DNA of 64,000 bases from Mesorhizobium shangrilense. GTDB taxonomy: Bacteria > Pseudomonadota > Alphaproteobacteria > Rhizobiales > Rhizobiaceae. Location of the stretch: positions 99,933 through 163,932 of the forward strand of contig NZ_JAQGPN010000004.1 in the NCBI RefSeq assembly GCF_028826155.1, read 5' to 3'. Shown here piece after piece: positions 43,458 to 52,892 of the stretch. A program made the position numbers and the translations under genes. How positions within the stretch are numbered: position 1 is the first letter of the stretch; each line of letters starts with the position of its first letter. The notes under the pieces were generated by a model. It worked only from the letters and a program-made list of their open reading frames with translations, ran no database searches and was not told the DNA's origin.

Positions 43458-44885
43458 ATGGAGTGGGGAAGGCTCACCCTTGCCGGCGCGATGGCGGCGC
43501 AGGAGGACGAAAATTGGACACCGGTCGGTGACCCTGCCACCGGCGAGACGATCGGCTATGTCCGCATGTGTTCAGAAGACGATACGCGGGAAGCGGTTGC
43601 CTCGGCGCACGCGGCCTTCGCAGGCTGGTCTGGCGAAGCGCCCCAGGCGCGCAGTGCTGTCCTTCGACGGTTGGCGGGGCTGATTTCAGACCATACCGAA
43701 GAGCTGGCCACGCTGTTGACGACGGAACAGGGCAAACCCCTCGCCGAGTCGCGTGCCGAAATTGCCTCCGCAGCCGGCTATTTCGACTTCTTTGCGGAGG
43801 AAGCGCGCCGGGTGAATGGGGAGATCGTCGCTTCGCCGCGCGCCGACAGCCGCATCCTTGTCATGCACAAGCCTATCGGCGTGGTGGCAGCGATCACGCC
43901 CTGGAATTTTCCTGTCTCGATGGTCGCGAGAAAACTGGCCCCTGCCCTGGCGGCGGGGTGCACCGTCGTGCTGAAGCCCGCTCCGCAGACGCCTCTCTGC
44001 GCGCTTGCGCTGGCGGCGCTATGCCGCATGGCGGGCCTACCAGAGGGCGTCCTTCAGGTCCTCACGGGAGATGCCGCCACTATCGGTGCGGTGCTCACGC
44101 AGGATCCTCGCGTGGCCTTCCTGAGTTTCACCGGATCGACGGCGACCGGACGGCTTTTATATGGACAGTGCGCCATCACGATCAAGAAACTCGGCCTGGA
44201 GCTCGGGGGGCATGCACCATTCATTGTCCTGCCCGACGCGGATTTGGACAAGGCCGCCACGCTGGCGGTCGCCGCAAAGTTCCGGAACGCCGGCCAGACG
44301 TGCGTGTGCCCCAACCGCTTCTTCATCCACGATGAGGTCTACGACGACTTCCTTGGCCGCCTTCTCCAGCAAGTCGATCGCCTTGTACCTGGCGACGGCC
44401 GCAACCCGGAAAGCACGCTTGCGCCGCTGATCGACGAGGCGGCGCTGACCAAGGTCGAGCGGCATGTCGCCGACGCGGTTGCCAAAGGGGCGACCCTCAC
44501 ACGGGGCGGCAGGCGGGCGGCCGTCGGACGCACGTGGTACCAGGCGACGGTTCTGGAAAATGTCGGCCCGGACATGCTCGTATCCTGCGAGGAGACGTTC
44601 GGCCCCGTTGCCGCGCTGTCGCGATTCACCGACGTAGAACAGGTGAAGTCAGCGGTGAACGCCTCGCAATACGGGCTTGCCGGCTATGTCTTCGGACGCG
44701 ACATTTCGAGCTTGCTGAAGACCGCCGAATCTCTCGATCTCGGCATGGTTGGCATCAACGCGATCCATCTCGGGCTGGAAATGGCTCCAATCGGCGGCGT
44801 CAAGCAATCTGGCCTCGGCCGCGAGGGCGGACATGCTGGCATCCTCGACTACTGCGAGCAGCAATATTTGCTTGTCGGCCTGTGA
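43458..44885 (+). CDS. NAD(P)-dependent aldehyde dehydrogenase, succinate-semialdehyde dehydrogenase-like
   Basis: Protein of 475 residues. The catalytic features are present: ITPWNFPVSMVARKLAPALAAGC, FLSFTGSTATGRLL, LELGGHAPFIV with the general-base Glu, and FRNAGQTCVCPNR with the nucleophilic Cys. The C-terminal ISSLLKTAESLDLGMVGIN and GGVKQSGLGREGG are typical of GabD-type enzymes. It would oxidise an aldehyde, perhaps the product of the GMC or FAD enzyme in the same cluster. It starts the plus-strand operon. Confidence 0.9.
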   Translation: MEWGRLTLAGAMAAQEDENWTPVGDPATGETIGYVRMCSEDDTREAVASAHAAFAGWSGEAPQARSAVLRRLAGLISDHTEELATLLTTEQGKPLAESRAEIASAAGYFDFFAEEARRVNGEIVASPRADSRILVMHKPIGVVAAITPWNFPVSMVARKLAPALAAGCTVVLKPAPQTPLCALALAALCRMAGLPEGVLQVLTGDAATIGAVLTQDPRVAFLSFTGSTATGRLLYGQCAITIKKLGLELGGHAPFIVLPDADLDKAATLAVAAKFRNAGQTCVCPNRFFIHDEVYDDFLGRLLQQVDRLVPGDGRNPESTLAPLIDEAALTKVERHVADAVAKGATLTRGGRRAAVGRTWYQATVLENVGPDMLVSCEETFGPVAALSRFTDVEQVKSAVNASQYGLAGYVFGRDISSLLKTAESLDLGMVGINAIHLGLEMAPIGGVKQSGLGREGGHAGILDYCEQQYLLVGL

Positions 44886-44939
44886 GATCACACAAGAGCC
44901 GCGCCCGACCAGCCGGAAGAACGACGAATTGGAAATGAC

Positions 44940-45812
44940 ATGCACCGTCGGCCTCGCCTGACAACCTGGCTTTACCTGTCACCTTTGCACCTTTTGCTGC
45001 TGGCTATTTTGACGGTGCCCTCCCTGTACGTCTTCTGGCTGAGCTTGAACCAGTCGAGCTACGGCACCGGCCTCACATGGGTGGGGCTCGAGAATTATCG
45101 CGCCGTCTTCGAGGATCCGTATTTCTGGCGCGCTGCGGTCAACACTTTTCTGGTCGTCAACGGTGTCGTCTATGTCGAGCTTCTGCTTGGGCTTGCGCTC
45201 GCCGCGCTGTTCGTGTCCGGCGTGCCGTTTCGCGGGCTGATGTTCGCCTGTATCCTGATGCCCTACGCGATCTCCGAGGTGGTGGCGGTCCTCGTCTGGA
45301 AGATGATGATGGACCCAAATATCGGCGCGATCGCGCGCACGATCGAGGAAATGGGTTTTGGCCGGGTCAACTGGAGCGCGTCGCCCACGACCGGGCTTGT
45401 GCTGGTTGGCGTCATCAACATATGGACGCACCTGCCCTTCACCTTCCTGATGATCTATGCCGGCCTGCTCGCCATCGACGGCTCGCTTTACGAGGCGGCC
45501 CGCATAGATGGCGCGACGCGCTGGCAGCGTTTCCTGCGCATCACACTGCCGCTTCTGGTCCCGACCCTTTTGATCACGCTGATATTCCGGCTCATCTTTG
45601 CTTTCCGGATGTTCTCCGAGGTCTGGCTACTGACCAAGGGCGGTCCGGCGCGCTTGTCCGAGGTACTGGCGGTGTATCTCTATCAGCACGGTTTCCGCTA
45701 CGGGGACTTCGGCACGGCGTCGGCGACAGGATGGATGATGGTGCTGGGTTCGCTGCTTCTGGCGTCCGTGTTTCTGTTCGCAATGCAGCGCAGCATGAAG
45801 GGGGGCGAATGA
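44940..45812 (+). CDS. ABC transporter permease, UgpA/MalF-like
   Basis: Permease of 290 residues with about six transmembrane segments; the first is LSPLHLLLLAILTVPSLYVFWLSL. The EAA loop is SLYEAARIDGATRWQRFLRITLPLL. It lies 54 bp after the aldehyde dehydrogenase gene and overlaps the second permease. Its binding protein is probably the one at 39.7-41.0 kb. Confidence 0.92.
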   Translation: MHRRPRLTTWLYLSPLHLLLLAILTVPSLYVFWLSLNQSSYGTGLTWVGLENYRAVFEDPYFWRAAVNTFLVVNGVVYVELLLGLALAALFVSGVPFRGLMFACILMPYAISEVVAVLVWKMMMDPNIGAIARTIEEMGFGRVNWSASPTTGLVLVGVINIWTHLPFTFLMIYAGLLAIDGSLYEAARIDGATRWQRFLRITLPLLVPTLLITLIFRLIFAFRMFSEVWLLTKGGPARLSEVLAVYLYQHGFRYGDFGTASATGWMMVLGSLLLASVFLFAMQRSMKGGE

Positions 45813-46648
45813 TGAACGACGCCTACTCACCGCTCGAGCGCCTCGCACGCGGTCTCCTGCTCGGCTTCATCCTAATCTGGTCGGTGGCGCCGATTCTCTT
45901 CATCGTGTCGTCGTCTTTCAAACGCCAGGTCGACATCTTCGTCTATCCGCCCAGGCTCATTTTCACCCCGACCGTCGACAACTATCTCAAGCTGACGAGC
46001 CAGTGGCAGGACTTCTTCACCTCCATGGGCAACAGCCTGATCGTGGCGCTCGGAGCAACCGTGCTTGCAGGGGTCGTCAGCTTCTTTGGCGGCTACGCCT
46101 ATTCGCGCTACCGCAGCCGGATCGCCGCCTGGAGCGCCGTCTACATGATCGCAGTGCGCGTCCTGCCGCCAATCGTCGTCACGCTGCCGCTGTTCCCGGT
46201 CGCCGACCGGCTCGGGCTCGGTGACACGCATCTCCTGCTGATCCTGCTTTATGCGACCTTCTGGGTTTCGCTCAACACCATGATCATGAAGAACTTCTTC
46301 GACCAGATCCCCTATGAACTGGACGAGGCGGCCTATGTCGACGGCGCATCGGAATGGCAGCTGGTCTCCCGCATTCTCGCCCGGCTCACCTTTCAGGGCA
46401 TGGCTGCGGGCTCGATCTTCGTGTTCGTCTTCTCGTGGAACGAGTATCTCTTCGCCATGATCTTCGCCACCAATCAGGCAAAGACGGCGCCGCTGATCCT
46501 CAGCGAGCTGATGGGCGCCGTGGACGGCACCGAATGGGGCGTCCTCTTTGCCGGCGTCACCTTGCAACTGATGCCCGTGGTGTTGCTGGTCACGCTGGCG
46601 CGTCGCTACCTCATCGCCGGGCTGACCGCGGGCGCAGTGAAGGGATGA
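45809..46648 (+). CDS. ABC transporter permease, UgpE/MalG-like
   Basis: Permease of 279 residues. Two adjacent ATGs (45809 and 45812) can start it; the first overlaps the upstream stop (ATGA) and is preferred. Segments begin at LLLGFILIWSVAPILFIVSSSF. The EAA loop is ELDEAAYVDGASEWQLVSRILARL. It pairs with the MalF-like subunit, and its stop overlaps the GMC oxidoreductase start. Confidence 0.9.
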   Translation: MMNDAYSPLERLARGLLLGFILIWSVAPILFIVSSSFKRQVDIFVYPPRLIFTPTVDNYLKLTSQWQDFFTSMGNSLIVALGATVLAGVVSFFGGYAYSRYRSRIAAWSAVYMIAVRVLPPIVVTLPLFPVADRLGLGDTHLLLILLYATFWVSLNTMIMKNFFDQIPYELDEAAYVDGASEWQLVSRILARLTFQGMAAGSIFVFVFSWNEYLFAMIFATNQAKTAPLILSELMGAVDGTEWGVLFAGVTLQLMPVVLLVTLARRYLIAGLTAGAVKG

Positions 46649-48336
46649 GCCGCAGCGGCGGGATGACGACACTCATGAATGAACCCGACACATACGACTA
46701 CATCGTCGTGGGCGGCGGCTCGGCCGGCTGCCTGCTCGCCACCCGGCTGAGCGAAGATCCGCGTCTCTCCGTGCTGCTGGTCGAGGCCGGGCCGGCGGAC
46801 CGGAATCCGTGGCTGCACATTCCTTCCGGCTTCTTTAAAACGATCAACAATCCGCGCTACGACTGGCGCTACGAGACCGAGCCGGAACCTGCCCTCAACG
46901 GCCGACGCATCGCCTGGCCGCGTGGCCGGGTTCTTGGCGGATCGAGCGCAATCAATGGCCTGATCTACATCCGCGGCCAGGCGGACGACTTCAACGATTG
47001 GGCACAGCGCGGCAATCCCGGCTGGAGCTGGTCGGACGTGCTGCCTGCCTTCAGGGCCGTCGAAGCGCAGGGACGCGGCGAGAGCGAATTTCACGGCGCT
47101 CAAGGCAACCTCGGCGTCGAGGATCCACCGGTCGACCTCGAGCTCGTCTCGCGCTTCGTGGAGGCGGGCAGACAGGCGGGACTTCCGCTCAACCCGGACT
47201 TCAACGGGCCGACGCAGGAAGGCGTAGGCCCGTTCCAGCTCACCACGCGGAACGGGCGGCGCTCATCCAGCGCGCGTGCCTTCCTTGGCCCGGCGACACG
47301 CCGGCCGAACCTGCGCATCCTAACCGGGGTCACAGTCGAGCGCCTCGAACTCGACGGCAGGCAGGTACGGGGCGTGCATGCCCGAAAGGGCGGCGGCGGG
47401 CTTCATTTTCGTGCTCGCAGCGAGATTGTGCTGACCGCCGGAGCCATCGGCTCGACACAGATCTTGCAGCTTTCCGGCATCGGCGACCCACGGCAACTGG
47501 CAGCCGCTGGCGTCACGCCGGTCCACGCGCTTTTGGGCGTTGGGCGGCACCTTCAGGACCATCTGCAATCGCGGCTAATGCTGCGCCTCAAGCTTCCGAT
47601 CAGCCTCAACGACCTGACGCGTGGACCGTGGCGCAAGCTCCTCATCGGCATGAACTACGTCTTCCGCCGGCGGGGCGTCCTCAGCTTCGGCGCCTCGCTG
47701 GCCGGCGGGTTCGGCCGCACGCCGCTTGCCTCCGACCGGCCCGACGTGCAGTTCCATTTCCAGCCACTCAGCCTCGACAGCTATGATGGCGGTCTGCACC
47801 CCTTTCCCGGCGCCACGGTATCGGCATGCCAGCTTCGACCCGAGAGCGAGGGGACCATCTTCATCACTTCGCCTGACCCGTCCGCCCGCCCGGAAATCCG
47901 CGCCAACTATCTGGCGACTGATCTCGATCGGCGCACCATGATCGAGGGATTTCGTCTGGCGCGCCGCATCGCCGCCGCGCCCGCTCTGGCGGAGGTCGTC
48001 GCCGGTGAGCACAAGCCGGGTAGCGACGTGCGCAGCGACGACGAGATCCTCGACTACATCCGCGCCACGGGCAGCTCGATCTATCACCCCAGCGGGACCT
48101 GCCGCATGGGCCCCGACCCCGGCCGCGGCGACGTCGTCGATGCGCGACTCAGGGTCCATGGGCTGGCCGGCCTGCGCATCGCCGACTGCTCGATCATGCC
48201 CCGCCTGGTCTCGGGCAACACCAACGCTGCGGCCATCATGATCGGCGAGCGCGCCGCTGCGATGATCCGCGAGGATGCGGCGACGGCAATGGCCGCAAAA
48301 CGCGACGACTGGAACGAAACGGAGAAGACCGCATGA
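46645..48336 (+). CDS. GMC-family FAD oxidoreductase, choline dehydrogenase-like
   Basis: Protein of 563 residues from the ATG at 46645; in-frame ATGs at 46663 and 46675 are alternatives. The ADP-binding motif is DYIVVGGGSAGCLLATRLSEDP at about residue 16. GMC marks follow: WPRGRVLGGSSAINGLIYIRG, TAGAIGSTQILQLSGIGDP, and the C-terminal HPSGTCRMGPDP with the catalytic His, then SGNTNAAAIMIGERAA. It would oxidise an alcohol group to an aldehyde, which the cluster's aldehyde dehydrogenase could process. It lies between the permeases and the ATPase with 4-bp overlaps. Confidence 0.92.
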   Translation: MSRSGGMTTLMNEPDTYDYIVVGGGSAGCLLATRLSEDPRLSVLLVEAGPADRNPWLHIPSGFFKTINNPRYDWRYETEPEPALNGRRIAWPRGRVLGGSSAINGLIYIRGQADDFNDWAQRGNPGWSWSDVLPAFRAVEAQGRGESEFHGAQGNLGVEDPPVDLELVSRFVEAGRQAGLPLNPDFNGPTQEGVGPFQLTTRNGRRSSSARAFLGPATRRPNLRILTGVTVERLELDGRQVRGVHARKGGGGLHFRARSEIVLTAGAIGSTQILQLSGIGDPRQLAAAGVTPVHALLGVGRHLQDHLQSRLMLRLKLPISLNDLTRGPWRKLLIGMNYVFRRRGVLSFGASLAGGFGRTPLASDRPDVQFHFQPLSLDSYDGGLHPFPGATVSACQLRPESEGTIFITSPDPSARPEIRANYLATDLDRRTMIEGFRLARRIAAAPALAEVVAGEHKPGSDVRSDDEILDYIRATGSSIYHPSGTCRMGPDPGRGDVVDARLRVHGLAGLRIADCSIMPRLVSGNTNAAAIMIGERAAAMIREDAATAMAAKRDDWNETEKTA

Positions 48337-49403
48337 CCGAGGTCACGCTTTCGGGCATCAGGAAACGCTACGGCGGCGTCGAGATCATTCCCGGTCTCGA
48401 CCTCCAGATCGAGGATGGCGAATTCGTCGTCCTGGTCGGGCCGTCGGGCTGTGGCAAGTCCACGCTGCTGCGGATGATCGCCGGACTGGAATCGATAGAC
48501 GATGGAGAACTTAGGATCGCGGGGCGGTGCGTCAACGAGCTCTCGCCCCGGGATCGTGACATCGCAATGGTGTTCCAGAACTATGCGCTCTATCCGCATA
48601 TGAACGTCCGCGAGAACATGGCTTTCTCCCTCAAGCTGGCCAGGGCCGACAAGGCCGTCATCGACAAGCAGATCAGCAATGCGTCGGCAATCCTCGGCCT
48701 CGATCCGCTGCTCGACCGGCTGCCGCGCCAGCTTTCCGGCGGCCAGCGTCAGCGCGTCGCGATGGGTCGCGCCATCGTGCGCGATCCAGCCGTCTTCCTG
48801 TTCGACGAACCGCTTTCCAACCTCGACGCCAAGCTCAGGGTGCAGATGCGCGCCGAGATCCGTGGCCTGCACGACAGGCTGAAGGCCACCACCATCTACG
48901 TTACGCACGACCAGATCGAAGCGATGACCATGGCCGACAAGATCGTCGTGATGCGAGACGGCAGGATCGAGCAGGCAGGCCGCCCGATGGATCTCTATTC
49001 GGATCCTGCCAATCTCTTCGTCGCGACGTTTCTCGGCAGCCCGGAAATGAACCTTCTGCCCGCCACGCGTCGCGAAACCGGTTTTTGTCTCGGTCAGGAC
49101 GGCGTCGTCTCACCCGAAATAGTCCTGCCGTCCGCCGCACCGGATGAGGTTACGCTCGGCGTTCGCCCACATCACATCAGCATACTGCCCGTAGAGGAGG
49201 TCGCCTTTGGCGCCACTGTGGCGCTGGTCGAGCGAACCGGAGCGGAAACCGTCCTCACCTGCGCCCTGCCCAGCGGCCGCAAGGTTTGCGTCGTCGGGCC
49301 CGCCCAGATCGCAGCAAGAAGCGGCGAGCGTATCGGGCTCGCCTTCAACCCGGCCCATGTCCGCTGTTTCGATACCCGAACGGGACGGGCGCTCGCAGCA
49401 TAG
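48333..49403 (+). CDS. ABC transporter ATP-binding protein, UgpC/MalK-like
   Basis: ATPase of 356 residues. Walker [10 protein letters not shown] is at about 37-45, the signature is [12 protein letters not shown], Walker B is [13 protein letters not shown], and the switch is [14 protein letters not shown], followed by a regulatory C-terminal domain. It is last in the GntR-controlled operon and overlaps the GMC gene (ATGA). It energises the permeases encoded upstream. Confidence 0.93.
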   Translation: MTEVTLSGIRKRYGGVEIIPGLDLQIEDGEFVVLVGPSGCGKSTLLRMIAGLESIDDGELRIAGRCVNELSPRDRDIAMVFQNYALYPHMNVRENMAFSLKLARADKAVIDKQISNASAILGLDPLLDRLPRQLSGGQRQRVAMGRAIVRDPAVFLFDEPLSNLDAKLRVQMRAEIRGLHDRLKATTIYVTHDQIEAMTMADKIVVMRDGRIEQAGRPMDLYSDPANLFVATFLGSPEMNLLPATRRETGFCLGQDGVVSPEIVLPSAAPDEVTLGVRPHHISILPVEEVAFGATVALVERTGAETVLTCALPSGRKVCVVGPAQIAARSGERIGLAFNPAHVRCFDTRTGRALAA

Positions 49404-49581
49404 AACGCACATTAACGGAAGAACCGCGGCGTCCGTTGATCCACTCACTTGCTGCAGGAGTTGTGCCCCGCGCGGCCGCTATCGGTCGTGCAAGCGGGCG
49501 GGGAGAAGCCGCTCCTGCGCTCCGGGATATCAACGCCACTATGTCGCTGTGGCGCAATCAAACTGTTACCTTGGGACGACT

Positions 49582-50928
49582 TTACCGGGGCGTGGCAGCG
49601 GACGCCTGGATGGCGCTGGCGACGCGATCGACGTCCGATAGTTGAAGGACGCTGGTGGCCACGCGGATTGAGTCGATCGGCGTCAGGGAGAACTTCGAGC
49701 CTGGGTGAACGGCGATGCCGCGGGACGCCAGCGTGACCAGTGCAAAGTTTTCCGATACGACCGGGACAAGCACGCTCAGCCCATCGCCGGCATCGATTTC
49801 AATTTGGTGCTTGAGCAGGGCCGCGGCAAGTGCATGGCGGCGTTCTCGATAGACCGACCTCGCTCGACCGACGAGGGCATCCGTCTCCGAGTTCCGGAGA
49901 AGCCAGGACGTGGCAGCCTGCAGGATCCTGCTCGTCCAGCCTGCGCTAAAGCTTCGATAGGATTGGATCTGTTCGACCACGCGTGCTGAACCAGACAGCA
50001 CCGCCAGCCTCAGGTCGGGCCCGAGTGTTTTCGAATAGGAAAGGATATGGATGACGCGGTCCGGAAAGCGCCGGCCGAGGGAGTGCCGCTTCGCTTCAGA
50101 GATATCACCCACGCCGTCGTCTTCTATGATGATCGCACCAGAGCCCTCAAGCACGTCACCCAGCGCTTCAAGGCGCTCTTCCGTCATGGAAGTGCCGGTG
50201 ACCGAATGTATCCTCGGCTGGAACAGGAAGGCCACCGGCTTTGCCTTCAGCGCTTCCGCCAGCGCCTCCGGCATCGGTCCCAGCCGGTCACACGCGACGG
50301 GCACAATCGGGACGTCGAGATCCTCGAGAATATCCAGCAGACGCAAGGCTGTGGGGTCCTCGATCGCGACCGGCGCACCCGCAGGCACCAGTGCGTGCAG
50401 CAACGTGTAGACAGCGTTGTAGCCGCCGTTCGTTACCAGGAAGGCTCCCGGATCATAGGGCCACGTCGGCCGCACAACCGCTTCAAGCTCCGGGAGGATG
50501 CGGACCCGTTCGTAGCTGTTCAGCTGACTGGCGCTCGCTCCATGAGCCAGAGCCTGCGCGAGCGGGGGCAGCAACTCGATATCGGGCGAAGCGACCGCGA
50601 GGTTCAAAATGTCCGGGCCGTAGTCGCCGCCGCTCACGAGCCGGGGGAGCCTGGTCGGACGTGGCGCAAAGCGATCTCCCATCACCCAGGCACCATTTCT
50701 CCCGCGCCCGCCGATCATCTTGTGGCGGCGAAGATCGGCCCAGGCGATGGAAACGGTGGCCGGGCTTATCCCCAGCGTAAACGCGAGATCGCGTACCGAG
50801 GGCAGCTTGGTTCCGACTGGGAGGAGCCCTGAACGAATCATCGCTCCCGTCTCAAGCGCTATGCCTCGAGAGGTCCGAACGCCGAGGCGATCGGCAAACC
50901 ATTGGGCGTCGTAATGATTCGGGATCAT
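49582..50928 (-). CDS. MocR-type regulator (GntR HTH plus aminotransferase-like domain)
   Basis: Protein of 448 residues. The N-terminal GntR winged HTH is SVRDLAFTLGISPATVSIAWADLRRHKMI at about 43-72, and a class I aminotransferase-like domain follows (YDPGAFLVTNGGYNAVYTLLHAL, IIIEDDGVGDIS, and SYSKTLGPDLRLAVLSG, where the Lys should bind PLP). MocR proteins use PLP to sense amino acids or amines. It is divergent from the plus-strand genes at 51 kb, with three repeats of TTAAACATTT type in between. Confidence 0.88.
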   Translation of the reverse strand: MIPNHYDAQWFADRLGVRTSRGIALETGAMIRSGLLPVGTKLPSVRDLAFTLGISPATVSIAWADLRRHKMIGGRGRNGAWVMGDRFAPRPTRLPRLVSGGDYGPDILNLAVASPDIELLPPLAQALAHGASASQLNSYERVRILPELEAVVRPTWPYDPGAFLVTNGGYNAVYTLLHALVPAGAPVAIEDPTALRLLDILEDLDVPIVPVACDRLGPMPEALAEALKAKPVAFLFQPRIHSVTGTSMTEERLEALGDVLEGSGAIIIEDDGVGDISEAKRHSLGRRFPDRVIHILSYSKTLGPDLRLAVLSGSARVVEQIQSYRSFSAGWTSRILQAATSWLLRNSETDALVGRARSVYRERRHALAAALLKHQIEIDAGDGLSVLVPVVSENFALVTLASRGIAVHPGSKFSLTPIDSIRVATSVLQLSDVDRVASAIQASAATPR

Positions 50929-50938
50929 CCGGAACTAT

Positions 50939-50986
50939 AAATGTTTAATGTCATATTAACATTTGATCGAAGCGACTTAAACATTT
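50939..50986. promoter_or_regulatory. Candidate MocR operator with three repeats
   Basis: AAATGTTTAA (50939-50948) and TTAAACATTT (50977-50986) are exact reverse complements. A third, TTAACATTT (50956-50964), lacks one base and lies between them in the orientation of the last. Two copies in direct orientation 21-22 bp apart plus one inverted match known MocR operator layouts. The AT-rich block stands out from its GC-rich surroundings. Confidence 0.65.
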
Positions 50987-51020
50987 ACGGACCCCTCGTC
51001 AAACAGGCAGAGGAAACTTC

Positions 51021-51980
51021 ATGCGCGTTCCGATCAAAATCGCCACCCGCGATTGGGACTATCTCACGCCGATGATCCTTGGCGACGTCACGTCGGACCG
51101 GATTGATCTTCAGGTCGACCGAGTCGGAACGCTTATTCCCGATCTTGCGACGAGCGACGTCTACGATGCCGCCGAAGTTTCCTTCAGCCGCTACACCTCC
51201 GCGATGGCAGAGGGGACAGAAGCCGTGGTCGGCATGCCGTGCTTCATCATGCGCGGCTTTCGGCACAGATGTGTCATCACAACCGAAGCGAGCCCATTGA
51301 CCAGGCTATCTGATCTTGCCGGCAAACGCATTGGCATTACCGGCTGGCGAGACTCGGGCAACACTTGGACGCGCGCTGCGCTGCGGCGCGAAGGCGTCGG
51401 TGTTGAAGACGCTTACTGGTTTGCGGGCCGTCTGACGGCCAGCCATCCGATTGTCGACCGGTTGGATGGCTTTGGTCGCCCCGGCCGTATCGAGGCTGCG
51501 CCTGGCGAACGTCCCATGATGGAATTGCTTGCCGAAGGCGAGCTCGACGCCGTTTTCACCCCGTTCATGCCGGACGGATATTTCGAGAATGGCTCGGGTT
51601 TTCGCCAGTTGCTGTCCGATTTCCCGGCGGCCGAGAAGGCCTATTTCGACGACGTCGGATATGTGCCCGGCATGCACATCGTCGCAGTCAAGGCCGGAAT
51701 TGCCGAACAGCATCCCTGGTTGCCCGCAGAGCTGACGCGGCTGGTCGACGAGAGCCAGCGGCTGTGGACCACCAAGCGGCGCAAATATGCCGAAACAACG
51801 CCGTGGATGTTCGACGAGCTGTTGCGCTCGGCGCGCAACCTGCAGCCGACGTGGAACGACAGCGGACTGGATGCCAATTTCGGGATGATCGAGGCCTTCA
51901 TCACGGAACTGCGCGAGCAGGGCATCTTGCAGTCCGACCTCACGCCTCAGTCGCTTTTTCCGTTTGAGTCTGAGCGATAG
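51021..51980 (+). CDS. 4,5-dihydroxyphthalate decarboxylase-like protein, no signal peptide
   Basis: Protein of 319 residues with a periplasmic-binding-protein fold. The start MRVPIKIATRDWDYLTPMILGDV and DVYDAAEVSFSRYTSAMAEG are typical of 4,5-dihydroxyphthalate decarboxylase (Pht5)-like proteins, which use this fold for catalysis. No signal peptide is present, so it works in the cytoplasm and is unlikely to be a transport component. It precedes the amino-acid importer genes by 39 bp. The reaction is unknown; decarboxylation of an aromatic or unsaturated acid is the family precedent. Confidence 0.7.
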   Translation: MRVPIKIATRDWDYLTPMILGDVTSDRIDLQVDRVGTLIPDLATSDVYDAAEVSFSRYTSAMAEGTEAVVGMPCFIMRGFRHRCVITTEASPLTRLSDLAGKRIGITGWRDSGNTWTRAALRREGVGVEDAYWFAGRLTASHPIVDRLDGFGRPGRIEAAPGERPMMELLAEGELDAVFTPFMPDGYFENGSGFRQLLSDFPAAEKAYFDDVGYVPGMHIVAVKAGIAEQHPWLPAELTRLVDESQRLWTTKRRKYAETTPWMFDELLRSARNLQPTWNDSGLDANFGMIEAFITELREQGILQSDLTPQSLFPFESER

Positions 51981-52019
51981 GCCAGGCCGAACCCAATCCA
52001 TCCAAGGGAGTAGAGTACC

Positions 52020-52892
52020 ATGAAGAAAGCGATCTGCATTCTGGCCTCACTGATGGCTGCGCTTGCTGCAAACACGGCCTCGGCCGAGGAAATCCAGAAA
52101 CAGGCCCAGAACGAAGAACTCCGCGCGCGCCTGCCCCAGGAGATTCTCGACGATGGCAAGATGATTGCCGTCAACAATGGCTCGTTCCCGCCCTATGAAA
52201 TCATCACCGGAACCGAGATGACGGGCGCGACCAAGGACATATCGACCGCGATCGGCGAATTGCTCGGAATCACCATCAACCACGCATCGGTTGCCGGCCT
52301 GCCGGCTCTGCTCAGCGGCGTCAATTCCGGGCGCTACCAGTTCGCAATGGGGCCCGTCGGCGACTATCCCGACCGCCAGAAGGCCAACGACTTCATCGAT
52401 TGGGCGCGCGAGTACGTCGTCTTCGCCGTCGAGAAGGGAAATCCGTCGGGCATCTCCTCGCTGGACACGGCGTGCGGCAAGCGCATCGCTGTGATGGCAG
52501 GCGGCTCGGCAGAAAAGGTCATCAAGGAACAGTCCGAGAAATGCGTCGCCGCCGGAAACCCCGCCGTTGAGGTCCAGTCCTTCACCGACCAGCCAAGCTC
52601 CATCCTGGCCGTGCGGTCCAAGCGTTCCGATGCGTTTTTCTCGTCGCAGGCGCCGCTGACCTATTTCGTGCAGCAGGCCAAGGGCCAGCTCGAGCTGGCG
52701 GGCGTTGGCCAGGCCAACGGCTTCAAGGACATCTACCAGGGCGCCGTCGTGAAGAAGGACTCGCCGTTGGGCGGCGTGCTTCACGACGCCTTCAAGATCC
52801 TGATCGACAACGGGACCTACGGCCAGATCATGAAGAAATGGGGCCTCGAGAACAACATGATCGACGCGCCCGGCATCAACCAGGGGCAGTAA
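52020..52892 (+). CDS. Amino-acid ABC transporter substrate-binding protein, family 3
   Basis: Secreted protein of 290 residues: signal peptide MKKAICILASLMAALAANTASA. The mature domain has MIAVNNGSFPPYEI, GINHASVAGLPALLSGVNSG-type text and GVLHDAFKILIDNGTYGQIMKKWGL, as in polar amino acid and opine binding proteins. The permease gene follows directly with no gap. The ligand may be an amide- or nitrile-derived amino acid, given the hydrolases downstream. Confidence 0.88.
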   Translation: MKKAICILASLMAALAANTASAEEIQKQAQNEELRARLPQEILDDGKMIAVNNGSFPPYEIITGTEMTGATKDISTAIGELLGITINHASVAGLPALLSGVNSGRYQFAMGPVGDYPDRQKANDFIDWAREYVVFAVEKGNPSGISSLDTACGKRIAVMAGGSAEKVIKEQSEKCVAAGNPAVEVQSFTDQPSSILAVRSKRSDAFFSSQAPLTYFVQQAKGQLELAGVGQANGFKDIYQGAVVKKDSPLGGVLHDAFKILIDNGTYGQIMKKWGLENNMIDAPGINQGQ

